Position numbers and translations under genes: made by a program
Shown here: positions 9,798 to 19,701 of the stretch, piece after piece
Numbering within the stretch: position 1 is the stretch's first letter
Layout: the number at the start of each line of letters is the position of its first letter
DNA from: Powellomyces hirtus
Lineage: Eukaryota; Chytridiomycota; Chytridiomycetes; Spizellomycetales; Powellomycetaceae
Length of the DNA: 64,000 bases
Assembly: GCA_025526995.1 (NCBI GenBank)
Contig: JAHLKG010000014.1
Span: 1-64,000 of the forward strand
Reading direction: 5' to 3'
The notes under the pieces: generated by a model
The model's database searches: none
What the model was told of the DNA's origin: nothing
Seen by the model: the letters and a program-made list of their open reading frames with translations, nothing else

Positions 9798-11640
9798 TCA
9801 TAGCTTTCCAAAGGCAAGCTTGTTTTGTTCATCCATCAATCCAACTACTGATCCGATGAGTGAAGTAGTTTGCTCGGACTTGTTGCCACTCTCATGGTCT
9901 ATGACAACTTTCTTGAATGCCCTTGAAGCAAAATTGACACCCTTCCGTTTTCGGTCAAGGGGAGATATGTCATTGTACACGGTCTGCTGTATGCGGCTGG
10001 TGTGGCGCATCGCCCGTCCAACCGATTTGCGCAATCGCAAATGGTCTTCATCCGTCGACGTCTCCAAGAAAGTTGTGAAAGCATGCTGCAAGGCGTTTGG
10101 GCCAACCCCAGGAACTCCAGTGTGGGCTTCAATGATCCCAGACAAATACGTATTCCATTCGGCCGCAGTAACAAACGCCTCCCCGGATTTCTTGCAGACT
10201 AAAAACCCGTGGTTTGCTCCGCAGGTGATCTGCTGTCGAACGCTGGGACTCATCAGCCAGAGTAGATACTTTGAAAGGATTTCCTTATCCCCTGGCAGCT
10301 CCACCATGTCCTTGCCCCAGTGATGCTTGTTCTTGTAGTCACTAGTCAGGATTGTTAGCATTCCGCAACCTGTAATCGAGCATCAAGGTTCAAACCATTC
10401 CTACCTGATGACGGCAATATATCGCCCGTGGAGTGTCGTGATGTGATTCTGCTGAGATTCTCTGCTCTCACTCCAGGTCAAGATTCGATCGAGGAGTAGC
10501 CAAACCTCCTTTGACCTCCCAGGTGGCATGGACGAATAGAATGTGAGACCCACATATTATTGGACCTGCACCGCTAGTTCATAGCTCGATTCTGGGCTGG
10601 TGTGAGGCAGTCCCCACAGCTGCTCTACAAGAAAGCGCTGACGACGCACGGCTTCAAGCACCTTGAGATAACAAATTTTAGCAAAGGTGGAGACCCCACA
10701 AAGTGCTGCCTTATTGCCTCCCGTTACCTGCTCCCAGACAATTCCGACGGATGTACGTGGTTCACCATCCCTTTGCTGTCTTTCAGCAAGTACTTGCTCC
10801 TGGTTACGAGCCCGCATGAGTTGAGCAATCTTTGGATTCGCCTTTGGGTTGACATTGGGGGCGGCAGAGCGGTACTTCAAAACATTGATGGCAGAAGTGA
10901 GGTGGTTTCCAATGCTTCCATGATTGAGTTCTCGGATAGACCGCAAGTAGCCCTCAACATATTTGGTCTAGAAAATGAAAGTGTAAGCTGGCAGTAGATT
11001 TGTCAAAGAGCAAGTTGAGACGCTCACCAGGAACAGTTCAATGTCTTCAAAATTGACAAAGGAGGGGTTGGTAAAGCGACCAGACTGCTTCAACCATCCT
11101 AGAAACCCACAGATCCGTTTCCGCGACTTTGCAATGGTTTGTTCGTTGTGCAGTCTATTGTTCCCCCGGCGCGGCTCATATGGCACGCTAAAGAACTTGC
11201 AAAATCTATGGAGCTCCAGGTGATTGAGCAGCGTCATTTTGAAAGATTGCAGAGTATAACTGAGCAGTAAGTTCGCAAGTTAGCTTTGATGGCAATGAAG
11301 AGAATCACGCTATGGAACCTACTCACCACTTGAAACGGACCACGCTCTTGATCCCGCGCGCCAAATCCTCCTGGTTGACATCGGGCATTGCTCGACGGAT
11401 ATCCCGTGGTGGCAATGGATATGGATGCGCATGGTGACAGCACCCTTGGGGCGACGGAGTTCTTTCCTTGGCAATAGGGGTGCGGGGAGGACCAACACTG
11501 ATACAGGTGACTACATCGTGTTTGTCAGTCATAGATTCTGCTTCCACGGACACATTGAATTCCCCGTCGTTTCCATTGAGATTGGCTGATATCGCTTGTC
11601 CTTTGTGCAGGAACACGCCAGTTAGTATAGGGATTTGCAT
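9798..11640 (-). pseudogene. tyrosine recombinase/integrase, copy 1 (nonsense codon; box II Arg lost)
   Basis: Four exons join in frame: 11327-11640, 11028-11259, 10472-10967 and 9798-10369 (1614 nt, about 537 codons). Exon 2 looks like an N-terminal core-binding domain (KSRKRICGFLGWLKQSGRF). Exon 3 ends with the box I-like SMPPGRSKEVWLL, whose Arg would be catalytic. Exon 4 holds the beta-strand lysine region DYKNKHHWG, box II (NALQHAFTTF) and the C-terminal MRHTSRIQQTVY with the His and the nucleophilic Tyr. Two defects are visible: a TAA at 10557-10559 before box I, shared with copy 2, and CAG (Gln) at 10086-10088 where copy 2 has the expected box II Arg. The ATG at 11640 lies about 15 bp from the unit's end. 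The enzyme would cut and rejoin DNA to move the element; both copies now look inactive. Confidence 0.78.
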
Positions 11641-11696
11641 CCAACCCCTGACCTAATTCTATGCAGTTCGACCACCATGCAGGCTTGCACCGCTGG

Positions 11697-12215
11697 CTAA
11701 ATTGGCTTGAGAATCCAATTACCTGGCTCTAGCAGCAGAAGACTTGGCTCCGCACTGCCCTCGGGCTCCCCGTCATTTACAGCAAGCTCTACCGGTGCCG
11801 TTGGGGGGTTGTTGATGATAGTGGGCATTTGATCACTGGGGAGTCCACAGTGAAGAAGCAGGCCTCTCAAACCAGAGCGCTCCACAAACGCCAAATGCGA
11901 GGCTGTGGTCGTGTAGAGTGCCATGGCTGTGAACTCTTTCAATTCAGCACCACTTAGGACAATCATAGTCATCTGGGCCTTTTGACGATGGAGAATGCTT
12001 CTGACCCTTCCGTAAGACATGTCAAGACCATCGCACGTGTCTTTCAACAGAAAGAAGAGCAGCCCTGAGGCTTCATCTACGGAGTGAATCAGGACCATGA
12101 TGCAAACATAGCGCAAAAGCCTTCTCATACCTCGTAACACCCGAACAATTGTCCGCCCAACTTGCTCATGAGATACTTTGAGGCCGCAAGGATGGGAAGC
12201 CGTGTGGAAGTTCAT
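11697..12215 (-). CDS. uncharacterised 172-residue ORF between the two units
   Basis: An ATG-started ORF, single copy in the window. It has a hydrophobic stretch around LLRYVCIMVLIHSV and another around GLLFFLL, and an acidic, Pro-containing C-terminus. I do not recognise it. It could be a remnant of a larger spliced gene: the surrounding 2 kb shows only short, motif-free ORFs. Confidence 0.28.
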   Translation of the reverse strand: MNFHTASHPCGLKVSHEQVGRTIVRVLRGMRRLLRYVCIMVLIHSVDEASGLLFFLLKDTCDGLDMSYGRVRSILHRQKAQMTMIVLSGAELKEFTAMALYTTTASHLAFVERSGLRGLLLHCGLPSDQMPTIINNPPTAPVELAVNDGEPEGSAEPSLLLLEPGNWILKPI

Positions 12216-14332
12216 ATCCCTAGTCCAACGGGCGGGTCCGATGAATAGTTGAGTCGAGTTGATTGAGTTTGCACCAAAGCCGGCTGATGCAGCCTAGCTT
12301 GCCGATCTGAAAAGTGAACAACCAATCACCGCCAGCCGCGAGCGAGGCACATGTACCATGCTTGTCCAACCACTCGTCACGCTTGTAAAAGCATGTGCGG
12401 CAGGCGCGGATGCCTTGTGATTGTGTTCAACCTCCAGAAAATTACTAATAACAATCAATGACTAAGATATTAGAGACCAACAAGCTGTCAGATAGGGTGC
12501 GGGCTTACTGTGTAATACGGCAGGTCCTCAGTCCGTCTGATACTATCACAACATGGCTTCATCGCCTGAACAGATGCTTCCTCTTGGCCGCGCTTTCTTT
12601 GTTAGCCTGATGGGTACCGGGTCAGCGCACATTGATACGGAACGGTCCACAAAGCCGCAACAGAAGCCCCTCTGCGAACAGAATCAGTCCGGTGATAAAA
12701 ACGTGTTCGATGCAACTTGGCGGGCTTCTTTCGAATGTTTACAGGTCAGGGTGTTGACTAACAGCAGAAGCTCACACCAATATGGTTATGAATAGAGTAC
12801 GAGGTTCTGCTGTTCTGCAACACCCGGTCTGAGTTTTCATCAATTTCGCCCACTGAGATGTCGAACCCTTCCCTTTCGGTTGGCGCCCTGTAAACCCCAT
12901 GATTTGTTGTTTGGCAAATGGTGAACCGTCTGCCTCACACAGGTCTTTATTAGCAACTAACATGACGGACGCTGCTCCGCCTTGGGTTCCAGCATGAGAA
13001 GCTTGGAGTGTTGCAATTTGGACTTGTCTGATAACTAGCGATCCTTCCCGTCCGTTCCATCAAAGCCATCAGCTTGACAGTGACCGTCTCGACCGTCTCG
13101 CCAACAACCAGAATCTCCAGATGTTGTGTTGGACCTGCTTCTTTTGCTGCCGCTGTCCGACATGTGGGATCCATCGGTAGTGTTCGCATATAGCAGGTCT
13201 CTCCCAGTGCCTTCGACAGCGAAACATCATCAATTTTGCCAGTTGGGTGGATTTGTCCGTGAGACTTTGGAGTGAGAGCATGTGGTCACTTGAGTTGCGA
13301 CGACAAATGACCAAGACTGCATCCAAAAGAGTTATCCTTTCTGCTGCGCATCATCCCTCGAGTTTCTTGCCCCCACTGACACTATCATTCCCCTTTGCTG
13401 ACGTTGACGCATTTAAGCCGAACCACGCTGCTGAATACCAATCTCTACCGACGCTGGGTCTCTGTGGTGGTAGAAGTGTCTTCAAGGGAACTATCACATA
13501 GAGAACGCCTCCCTCTCGAATTAATTGTGCCCCATTGGACCCGCCTAGTCGGTCAAGGACTTCCGCGTTCCCCACATCCCAGGGGGAAAACTCCATTGAC
13601 TGGCAATGTCTGTTCCAATACACCGACAAACTCTGCAGTTTCATTGGGACGGTCGCTCCGAATTTGCGCAGTTGCTGACGTTTTGTGGCACAGGATTCAA
13701 TACGCCACACCGTGTGTGGTCCTTCTAGCGGACTTTGCATTGAGCGTCTTGCTTAGGCGTTTACCAGGACACTGCCAGCAAACAAGAGGCGATTCTGTAT
13801 CGATACCATAAATATTTGTCACAACCGCATCTTTGCTCCGTCAAATTTGTCCGAACAAAGAGGAGGTATATCAGGCGCATGTGCGGTGGATCACTGGTTA
13901 GAGTGTAAGCGCCTTGATCAGATTTATAAAGGAACTGACGCTGGTCCCTGCCCTGCTGACCATCCGTCAAGTGTCAGAAGTTGTTTACTTCATTTTGCAG
14001 TCATAGCCACTACTCTACCATGGACAACTTCGAGCATATGGCCAATATATCCATTGGCGGAATGATTGCCTTGCTTGTGAGACCGTTGCATTCCTCGACC
14101 AAATTGAGAAAATCCGGAATAAATTCCTTCTTTGCTCCATTCTAAGCTACAGCGGAATGATGACAAGTGCATGCATCTGTTCAAATCAAGCTTGGCGTCG
14201 TCTGATCGCGGGAGAGCTGCCACAATTCGCCAGTCGGATGATCGCAACACAGTTCTTCTATGTCAAAGCTTTCACTTGCCTGATATTCCACAGCACATAT
14301 TGCACCGTCATGATATCCGCCCCGCACTTTGA
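12216..14332. other. degenerate region between the two units
   Basis: Several minus-strand frames of 60-130 codons (for example 13351-13740 and 12950-13189) look protein-like but shift frame and lack a recognisable motif. Decayed transposon or element genes are possible; I could not assign a family. No RNA gene seen. Confidence 0.35.
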
Positions 14333-14422
14333 TTCTCCACTCCGCACCGCATTGCTATTCCCGTTACTTCGACCCAATGCTTCATTCATGGATCCGCCTC
14401 CTACTACTGGGGAAGCAATATC

Positions 14423-14950
14423 ATGGACAACTATGGAACCAAAGTCTCAGTCATCAGCAGCAGATTTGAGATTGCGATACTTATTTACTACTCGATGGTG
14501 GAAAGCGTGCTGTTTCTCGTGACGCAGTACAAGATCATTCAGGTCAAGAGCGCTACGGTGAAGAAAGGTGCTTCAGACATGTTCAAGATCAAACTACTGC
14601 TTTACCTGAAAGGCACCCTTCGGAGTTTTGCGTACATTTTGAACATCGTTCTCATCGACATCGCGCTCGGAAACTGGCTGCCCTATCTGGTCAGCTTGAA
14701 CTATCCAATCTTCTGCCTGGCGTTTCTCCTGATGATCGTCCTAACCGATTCCACCCGTTTTCAAGAATGCATGGCTAAGCTCTCTGACAACCATGCCCCA
14801 CGTACGTCTGGCAGTGGTTTCAAGGAATCAATCACAGCCCAATCCTTGATTAAGATTCGAGCTAAGCAAACCGGAAGCGTTGCAAAAAATGAGGACGCCG
14901 AAGTTCTAAAAGCGACTTCCAAAATGACTATAACGTATGTCAGAAGCTGA
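14423..14950 (+). pseudogene. C-terminal part of a multi-pass membrane protein
   Basis: The frame is open from 14333 and has its first ATG at 14423. It holds three clear hydrophobic segments (around IAILIYYSMVESVLFLV, SFAYILNIVLIDIALG and YPIFCLAFLLMIVL) followed by a soluble 50-residue tail. This resembles the last three helices of a 7-TM-type protein. A TGA at 14330-14332 closes the frame upstream and no good acceptor is visible, so the N-terminal half is either in unrecognised exons or lost. Shorter hydrophobic frames just upstream (14157-14330) favour decay. Not found in the duplicated unit. Confidence 0.45.
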
Positions 14951-15017
14951 GATCAATACACGTCTTAGGCTTAATAATCGCTGTCAATCTCATCATCTCG
15001 TGCAGTCCAATATAGCT

Positions 15018-15208
15018 TAAGTGCCTCATTGGAACGCTCTAACCACCTTAATCCCGCATGAGGAATCACTTCAATCAATGGAGGCAATCCCACGGTCTCA
15101 TCCGAGCCATTTGGTTTCAGTTGCCTCACTTGGCAACTCTAACCACCATAACCCCGATTAAACAATCCCTTCAATGGAAGGAGCCAATCCCACCGTCTCA
15201 TCCAAGCC
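15018..15208. repeat. imperfect tandem duplication of about 95 bp
   Basis: Two diverged units follow each other. Each contains CTAACCACC, a CCTTAATCCC/CCATAACCCC block, and CAATCCCAC near its end followed by GTCTCATCC. Non-coding. Confidence 0.5.
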
Positions 15209-15246
15209 CTTCAGACTACCTCCAGACTGTGAGGCATACAGATTTT

Positions 15247-15404
15247 CTTCATGGAGCTGACAACCCCATGTGTAACAATGTGAAGCAACACTAACGTGTA
15301 GCAACACTCTCCATGAAGATACTTCATTTATGGGTAAAACAATGAAAAAACCATGCGCCACAGTTCAGAAAATGCAGTTGATGGCAATGGCCATATCATC
15401 ATCC
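15247..15404 (-). repeat. inverted, truncated copy of the dispersed repeat
   Basis: Read on the minus strand, this matches copy C with its upstream flank (about 5765-5960): GATGATATGGCCATTGCC, then CATTTTCTGAACTGTG, then TGGAGAGTGTTGCTACA and TACACATGGGGTTGTCAG. Relative to copy C it lacks about 30-40 bp in the middle and the part with the two inverted arms. It abuts the left end of duplicated unit copy 2. Confidence 0.6.
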
Positions 15405-16212
15405 GGGTTTGTTTTTTCCCGTTTGTGCTGTCTGATGTGTTCGTGTCCTTCACATAGCGCTGCCGGTACCTGCAAGAATGCATGTAAGACTCATTTATTG
15501 TCTAAAGACCTCACAGCCTGACTAGCTGCTGATTTCCCGGTCAAGCCTTGACTTTGAGGAACAGATCGGGTTCAGCAAGTCAGCCACAGAACCCTTCCAC
15601 CACATGCGCGCCCCGCGTGAGCATTTCCAAGTAGACTGGCAGCTGCATGTAACCGCAAAATATGCCAAACCTTGTTCGCAAGAGTCAGAGCATCTTGCAA
15701 AGGCTGTTCAAAAAGCGATGTCGATTTCACTACGCCTATCATTCGAGGACAGCGGACCGAATAGGTGCTGCGGTTATTGAGCTAGAGGCTGTCTGGGTAG
15801 CTTGGCGGGACGCAAAATCGTGCACGTCAACCAGTGACTTGATGCTACATAGTGCAGCGAGATTAGTCAAGACTCATAATCGGACCTTGATGACTGCTTT
15901 GACATACAATGGCAGGATCGAGAGTTGATGGGTATAGCAACAAGGCAGCCGAGCGTGTGTTGTTGAGTTACGCAGCTGCTGAACAATAGATAATCAATTG
16001 CGAGCGTCTCCCGCTTTTCTCCTACTTCGCACCTGGGTTTCCACGGAGATTTGGTCGCTTCGGACGCGTCAGGGTCAAAGAGGTCATTGACATTAGTAGG
16101 TAGACAAATGCCACGGGAAAGGGATCAAGGCGCAACAACCGACAGAATGATGATGGCCATTGCCACTCAATGCATTTTTCTGAACTGTGTTGCATGATCT
16201 TTTCATTGTTGT

Positions 16213-16507
16213 TTACCCATACATGGGGTATCCAACTCGGTATCATTAATGAAGGAGTTGAACTGACAGGGTCTGTTTTATGGAGAGTGTTGCTACATCT
16301 TGATGTGCTCCACATTGTCACACATGGGGTTGTCAGCCCCTTGAAGTAAATCAATATGCCCCACAGTATGGGGGTAGTTTAATGGAGTGTCTTGCAAACC
16401 GCCGAATACGCCCTTTTCAAGAAGCCATCGTTATATTTATCCCAGGCTTTTCTTAATACCTGCCAATATATGAAATAGCCATATGCGCTTGTTTGCAACA
16501 CACCCAT
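16213..16507 (+). repeat. dispersed non-coding repeat, copy D
   Basis: Counterpart of copy C inside unit copy 2, with arms at 16382-16399 and 16490-16507 (TGTTTGCAACACACCCAT). Its right arm fits the inverted-repeat consensus better than copy C does. Confidence 0.65.
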
Positions 16508-16556
16508 CAAAGTACGGCCCGACAGTCCTCATGGAGAGCAAATACCGAAAGCTTTT

Positions 16557-16564
16557 TATATAAG
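16557..16564 (+). promoter_or_regulatory. TATA box upstream of a small ORF, copy 2
   Basis: TATATAAG, identical to the copy 1 site and at the same distance from the next ATG. Confidence 0.45.
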
Positions 16565-16627
16565 ACCCTGCTAGACGCTTGAGGTGTGACTCTCCTTGCG
16601 AGACCACTCCGCGTACAAATCACTCTC

Positions 16628-16735
16628 ATGGCCCAACATCATTTGCTGCGTCAGACTGTCACGGTATGTTCCCAGAAAGCCGTGAAAAAGGATCGGAGAA
16701 TGTTGAAACCCCCAACACTTGAAAGAGATCCGTGA
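16628..16735 (+). CDS. 35-residue small ORF or short first exon, copy 2
   Basis: Same peptide as at 6241-6348 with one Arg-to-Gln change; it ends in TGA rather than TAG. The ACG|GTATGT 5' splice-site-like sequence after codon 12 is preserved. Confidence 0.3.
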   Translation: MAQHHLLRQTVTVCSQKAVKKDRRMLKPPTLERDP

Positions 16736-17108
16736 AAACCGCGCCAGATGGTTCCTGGAGCTAGAGCCTTTGGCTCTGCGCTAAGAAACTGGACCCCTGC
16801 GGTCTCCTATGTCCCTTTTGTGCGCGGCATTGAAACCACGCCATACAAATTCCTGAGGCTACTCGATGTCTGGTTTTATGGACGTGAAATGGGCCTTGAG
16901 GTTCAAATCGACATATGATGGCCGCCTTGAAGTTCGATGGCGACATCGACCACCGATGTCTGAGGTGGAAGCCAAATGCATTTGTCGCGTCACGCGCGTC
17001 ACGCGTGTCTGCTGTGCCACACTGTCACTGCGAACGTTCTTGCATAATCTAATTGATTCTGCTCCTTGAAATCCCTTCTCAACTTCTCTCCTCTGGTGAT
17101 GTCCACAA

Positions 17109-17116
17109 TATAAAAA
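17109..17116 (+). promoter_or_regulatory. TATA box of the coiled-coil gene, copy 2
   Basis: TATAAAAA, 72 bp before the ATG at 17181, identical to copy 1. Confidence 0.6.
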
Positions 17117-17180
17117 GGAGCGGAATGGGCAGGAGCACCTTAGTCCCATCACTGCTTAATTGTCCTTCCCCAACACCAAG

Positions 17181-18161
17181 ATGACAGAGGGTTCATCTGA
17201 ACTTACCCTTCTTCCCATGTCAGCACAGCCAATCCCATCTCTCTCTCACGCTGCTCACAACCCAGGTCCGGACAAAACCCCGCAAGACCCGTTGAAGAAT
17301 CATGACCATTCCCCTGAAGAGCAAGCTTTGCATGATGCGCCATCACCACCCCAAACCCAGTTTCCGCCCCCAGGTTCTGAACCTTTGCCACCATTGCCTA
17401 CCAACGGTAGTTCAAGCACCAAGCGTGGAACCAATGACGTTGAGGACCGCCCCCATACTCCTGAACCTTTGCCAAAGAAGCCGAAGAACCAGGCGACAAA
17501 GCAATCGAAACTGGCAGGAAAGCAGACAAAAGCCGAACTCAAGACGCAAATCGTTGCCCTGCAGGCCGAGTTGGAAGCAGCTAAAGTGGACAAGGAATCG
17601 GCAGTTGCAGAACTGACTACCCAACTGGAGATGGTCAGGACACTTGAGATACAGCTGGATGGAGCACGCGACGAGAAAAAGACTGCCATCGCTGCTCTCG
17701 AGGAACGGTTGAGATCAGTGGAACGCGATAAGCACTGTGAGATTGCCACTCTACAAAAAAGATTGGATGAGGCAGTACAGGGCCACGACAAGGCTGTTGC
17801 AGATGCAACAAGAGCTTTTAAGGAGGAACTGTGTGGCGTCAACGAGGAACGTCGGAGAGTCGAAGAGGATCTGAGACATCGATTCGAGGCTATTGTACGA
17901 GAACGGGATGAACTTAGCAGATTGAGTGGAAAAAGAGAAAATGCTCTCCGATCCGAGCTGGAAACGATGAGAGCGATGTCTGTAAAGGACACCATTCCAG
18001 CGCGCGCTCATACCCCACCCAAGAAAGCAGGAGGTCAGACGTACGAGAAGTTTATGGAGAGCCTCGAGAAAACCTTCCCTGGGTACTGGTCATACGTGAA
18101 GATGTGGCTAGAGGCGGACGATTCTACCTTGGCCTTCAACACAACAGTACCTGAGAGTTGA
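17181..18161 (+). CDS. proline-rich N-terminus, long coiled-coil protein, copy 2
   Basis: 326 residues, about 96-97 percent identical to copy 1, with the same three parts: Pro/Ser-rich N-terminus, heptad-type coiled coil at about 115-265, and an aromatic tail FPGYWSYVKMW. It ends at a TGA. The next 24 bases and the following ORF (18186-18926) stay in this same frame with no other stop, so a single 582-codon frame is interrupted only by that TGA. Either stop-codon readthrough yields a longer protein, or an ancestral fused gene was split by a nonsense change that is now present in both copies. Confidence 0.65.
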   Translation: MTEGSSELTLLPMSAQPIPSLSHAAHNPGPDKTPQDPLKNHDHSPEEQALHDAPSPPQTQFPPPGSEPLPPLPTNGSSSTKRGTNDVEDRPHTPEPLPKKPKNQATKQSKLAGKQTKAELKTQIVALQAELEAAKVDKESAVAELTTQLEMVRTLEIQLDGARDEKKTAIAALEERLRSVERDKHCEIATLQKRLDEAVQGHDKAVADATRAFKEELCGVNEERRRVEEDLRHRFEAIVRERDELSRLSGKRENALRSELETMRAMSVKDTIPARAHTPPKKAGGQTYEKFMESLEKTFPGYWSYVKMWLEADDSTLAFNTTVPES

Positions 18162-18185
18162 TTTTGTTTTGGAAATACCGGGGTC

Positions 18186-18926
18186 ATGATCGAGCACATG
18201 GCGAGGCTGCACCCCGCTTCCAAAGCCTTCGGTATTCAATTCGTACTCGACTGTTGTGCATTGGTCTCTCGTCACGAGGATCTGAAACTCACAGACAAGG
18301 CAGCGGCAAGCGCACTAAGGCAACAGGTTAACCAACTCAACGCCTTGAATGCTACAAAGAAAGATAGGCCAAAGACGCGGCAATCAACAAAGGAAACATA
18401 TGGGCAGATCTACACGTGGGACAACACCAGCGTCTTTGGCAAAGTGTTCTTGGGGTTTATCAAGGTGTTGGGCCATGGAGTAATCCTCATTCTGAGCGAG
18501 CATTGCTCGGAGATCAAAACATCAGCAAAACGCACCAATAGCCCCCTCTTGACTGATAAATGTAAGCTATTCGAGCGGTACGAGGAAGACATCCGTGGCT
18601 TCGTTGACGGCAACATCCGCAAAGCTGCAATGCAGCGGTTCGATGATGTTCTTCAGCGGGTTTTGCGTGCTGCAATCGACGGCAATGAGGAAAAAGGGAA
18701 AGCAGCATTGAAGGTGTTTCACGCAATGCAGCCGGGATGCTCAAAGGAGGAGTTAGATCTGGCAATCGAGGAGGAAAACGCGCTCTTTCTTGAGGCACAA
18801 GAAGTCAGTGAGCAAGGGGTGGGTAGCAAACTGCTGAACGATGGAGCATGTGACGATGACGGACGGGAAGATGATGAGAGCTCGGTTGACGGAAGCGTTG
18901 CTCCCTCAGAAGGTGCTGAACGATAG
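18186..18926 (+). CDS. second ORF of the coiled-coil locus, copy 2 (intact)
   Basis: A 246-residue ORF from the ATG at 18186, 24 bp after the TGA of the coiled-coil gene and in its frame. N-terminal helix MIEHMARLHPASKAF, a central segment IYTWDNTSVFGKVFLGFIKV that is partly hydrophobic, a helical middle with AAMQRFDDVLQRVLRAAID, and a strongly acidic end. No known family recognised. The 100-bp gap to the convergent 224-residue gene should contain terminators for both. Copy 1 has a 1-bp deletion. Confidence 0.6.
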   Translation: MIEHMARLHPASKAFGIQFVLDCCALVSRHEDLKLTDKAAASALRQQVNQLNALNATKKDRPKTRQSTKETYGQIYTWDNTSVFGKVFLGFIKVLGHGVILILSEHCSEIKTSAKRTNSPLLTDKCKLFERYEEDIRGFVDGNIRKAAMQRFDDVLQRVLRAAIDGNEEKGKAALKVFHAMQPGCSKEELDLAIEEENALFLEAQEVSEQGVGSKLLNDGACDDDGREDDESSVDGSVAPSEGAER

Positions 18927-19026
18927 ATTCCTTTGTCATAACAACCCATTGTATTATATAACCGTTGCAAATATACACCAGCTAACACAGGATACTGGGT
19001 GCGCAATCTCATGCCGCTATGATTCT

Positions 19027-19701
19027 TCACCCTGTACCGCAATGCTCAGGGTATTGCCTGTATAGGGCATTAGATGGGATGCTGGGTGTCAGTTCCGGGA
19101 TTAGAACGGGGGTCCATCCGACTTCCACAACACAAATGGATAGGTCACTCACCGTTCCAAGCCTTTCCACCAAAAGGTTACAATACTTGCGTACCTCGGC
19201 CATTTGCGCTTTTATCCTCGTTTCATGTGGTGTTGTTTTTGACTGCAAGAAGTCGATGACATGCCGATCGAGTTGGTCCACAACTACCACCCACTGTCTC
19301 AAAGCGTCCTTGGTAGCATCATCTAACTCGCTGATGGTTGCACATCTCCTCGGCTGGTGCGGTAGGAGGCCATATACCTCTTCAAAATGCTGAATTTGTG
19401 CGTTATCGCTTTCACGCCGCCCGTTATATGCAGCCGTGGTATTGTAAGGAAAGTTGAAAGCTGCGAGATTCACATCAGCTTCTTGACCGTTTGCGTCTTC
19501 CAAAACCTGTTTGTCGAGTTGGTCAGCGAGGTTATGGATGTGGTAGTCGATGTCAAATAGAGCCTTGGAGCAAGGCGCTCTGCGCTGTAGCCGCTCCCTT
19601 ATTCTTGTGGTCTTTGTGTCCTTCAAAAACCGTATATCCGGGCCCAATATGTTAATGTGGGATCGGAGCCACTCCTCATTTTCAAGCGGGAGACCATTCA
19701 T
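19027..19701 (-). CDS. uncharacterised 224-residue protein, copy 2
   Basis: Full-length counterpart of 8639-9313 with the same ATG and stop. The replacements are few and scattered (for example Asn to Asp in the DQLxRHVIDF helix). Function unknown. Confidence 0.55.
   Translation of the reverse strand: MNGLPLENEEWLRSHINILGPDIRFLKDTKTTRIRERLQRRAPCSKALFDIDYHIHNLADQLDKQVLEDANGQEADVNLAAFNFPYNTTAAYNGRRESDNAQIQHFEEVYGLLPHQPRRCATISELDDATKDALRQWVVVVDQLDRHVIDFLQSKTTPHETRIKAQMAEVRKYCNLLVERLGTVSDLSICVVEVGWTPVLIPELTPSIPSNALYRQYPEHCGTG

Larger units (their letters stand above)
5018..11656. mobile_element. 6.64-kb duplicated unit, copy 1 (candidate tyrosine-recombinase element)
   Basis: The whole segment recurs at 15,405-22,044 in the same orientation, at an offset of 10,387 bp on the left and 10,388 bp on the right. 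Identity is high, roughly 94-100 percent by eye depending on the stretch. Order: a 1.2-kb non-coding leader with the dispersed repeat, a TATA box and a small ORF, a second TATA box, a coiled-coil gene, a same-frame second ORF, a convergent 224-residue gene, and a minus-strand tyrosine recombinase starting about 15 bp from the right end. Similarity stops sharply at 11,656 after CCTGACCTAA. Presence of a recombinase suggests integration or excision, but I found no clean target-site duplication. Confidence 0.7.

Noticed and set aside
1..11656. RIP-style mutation as the cause of the stops
   Set aside because: The TGA that replaces an expected Trp codon needs a change at CpC, not CpA, and the recombinase Arg loss is at CpG. 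The spectrum is not RIP-like by eye.
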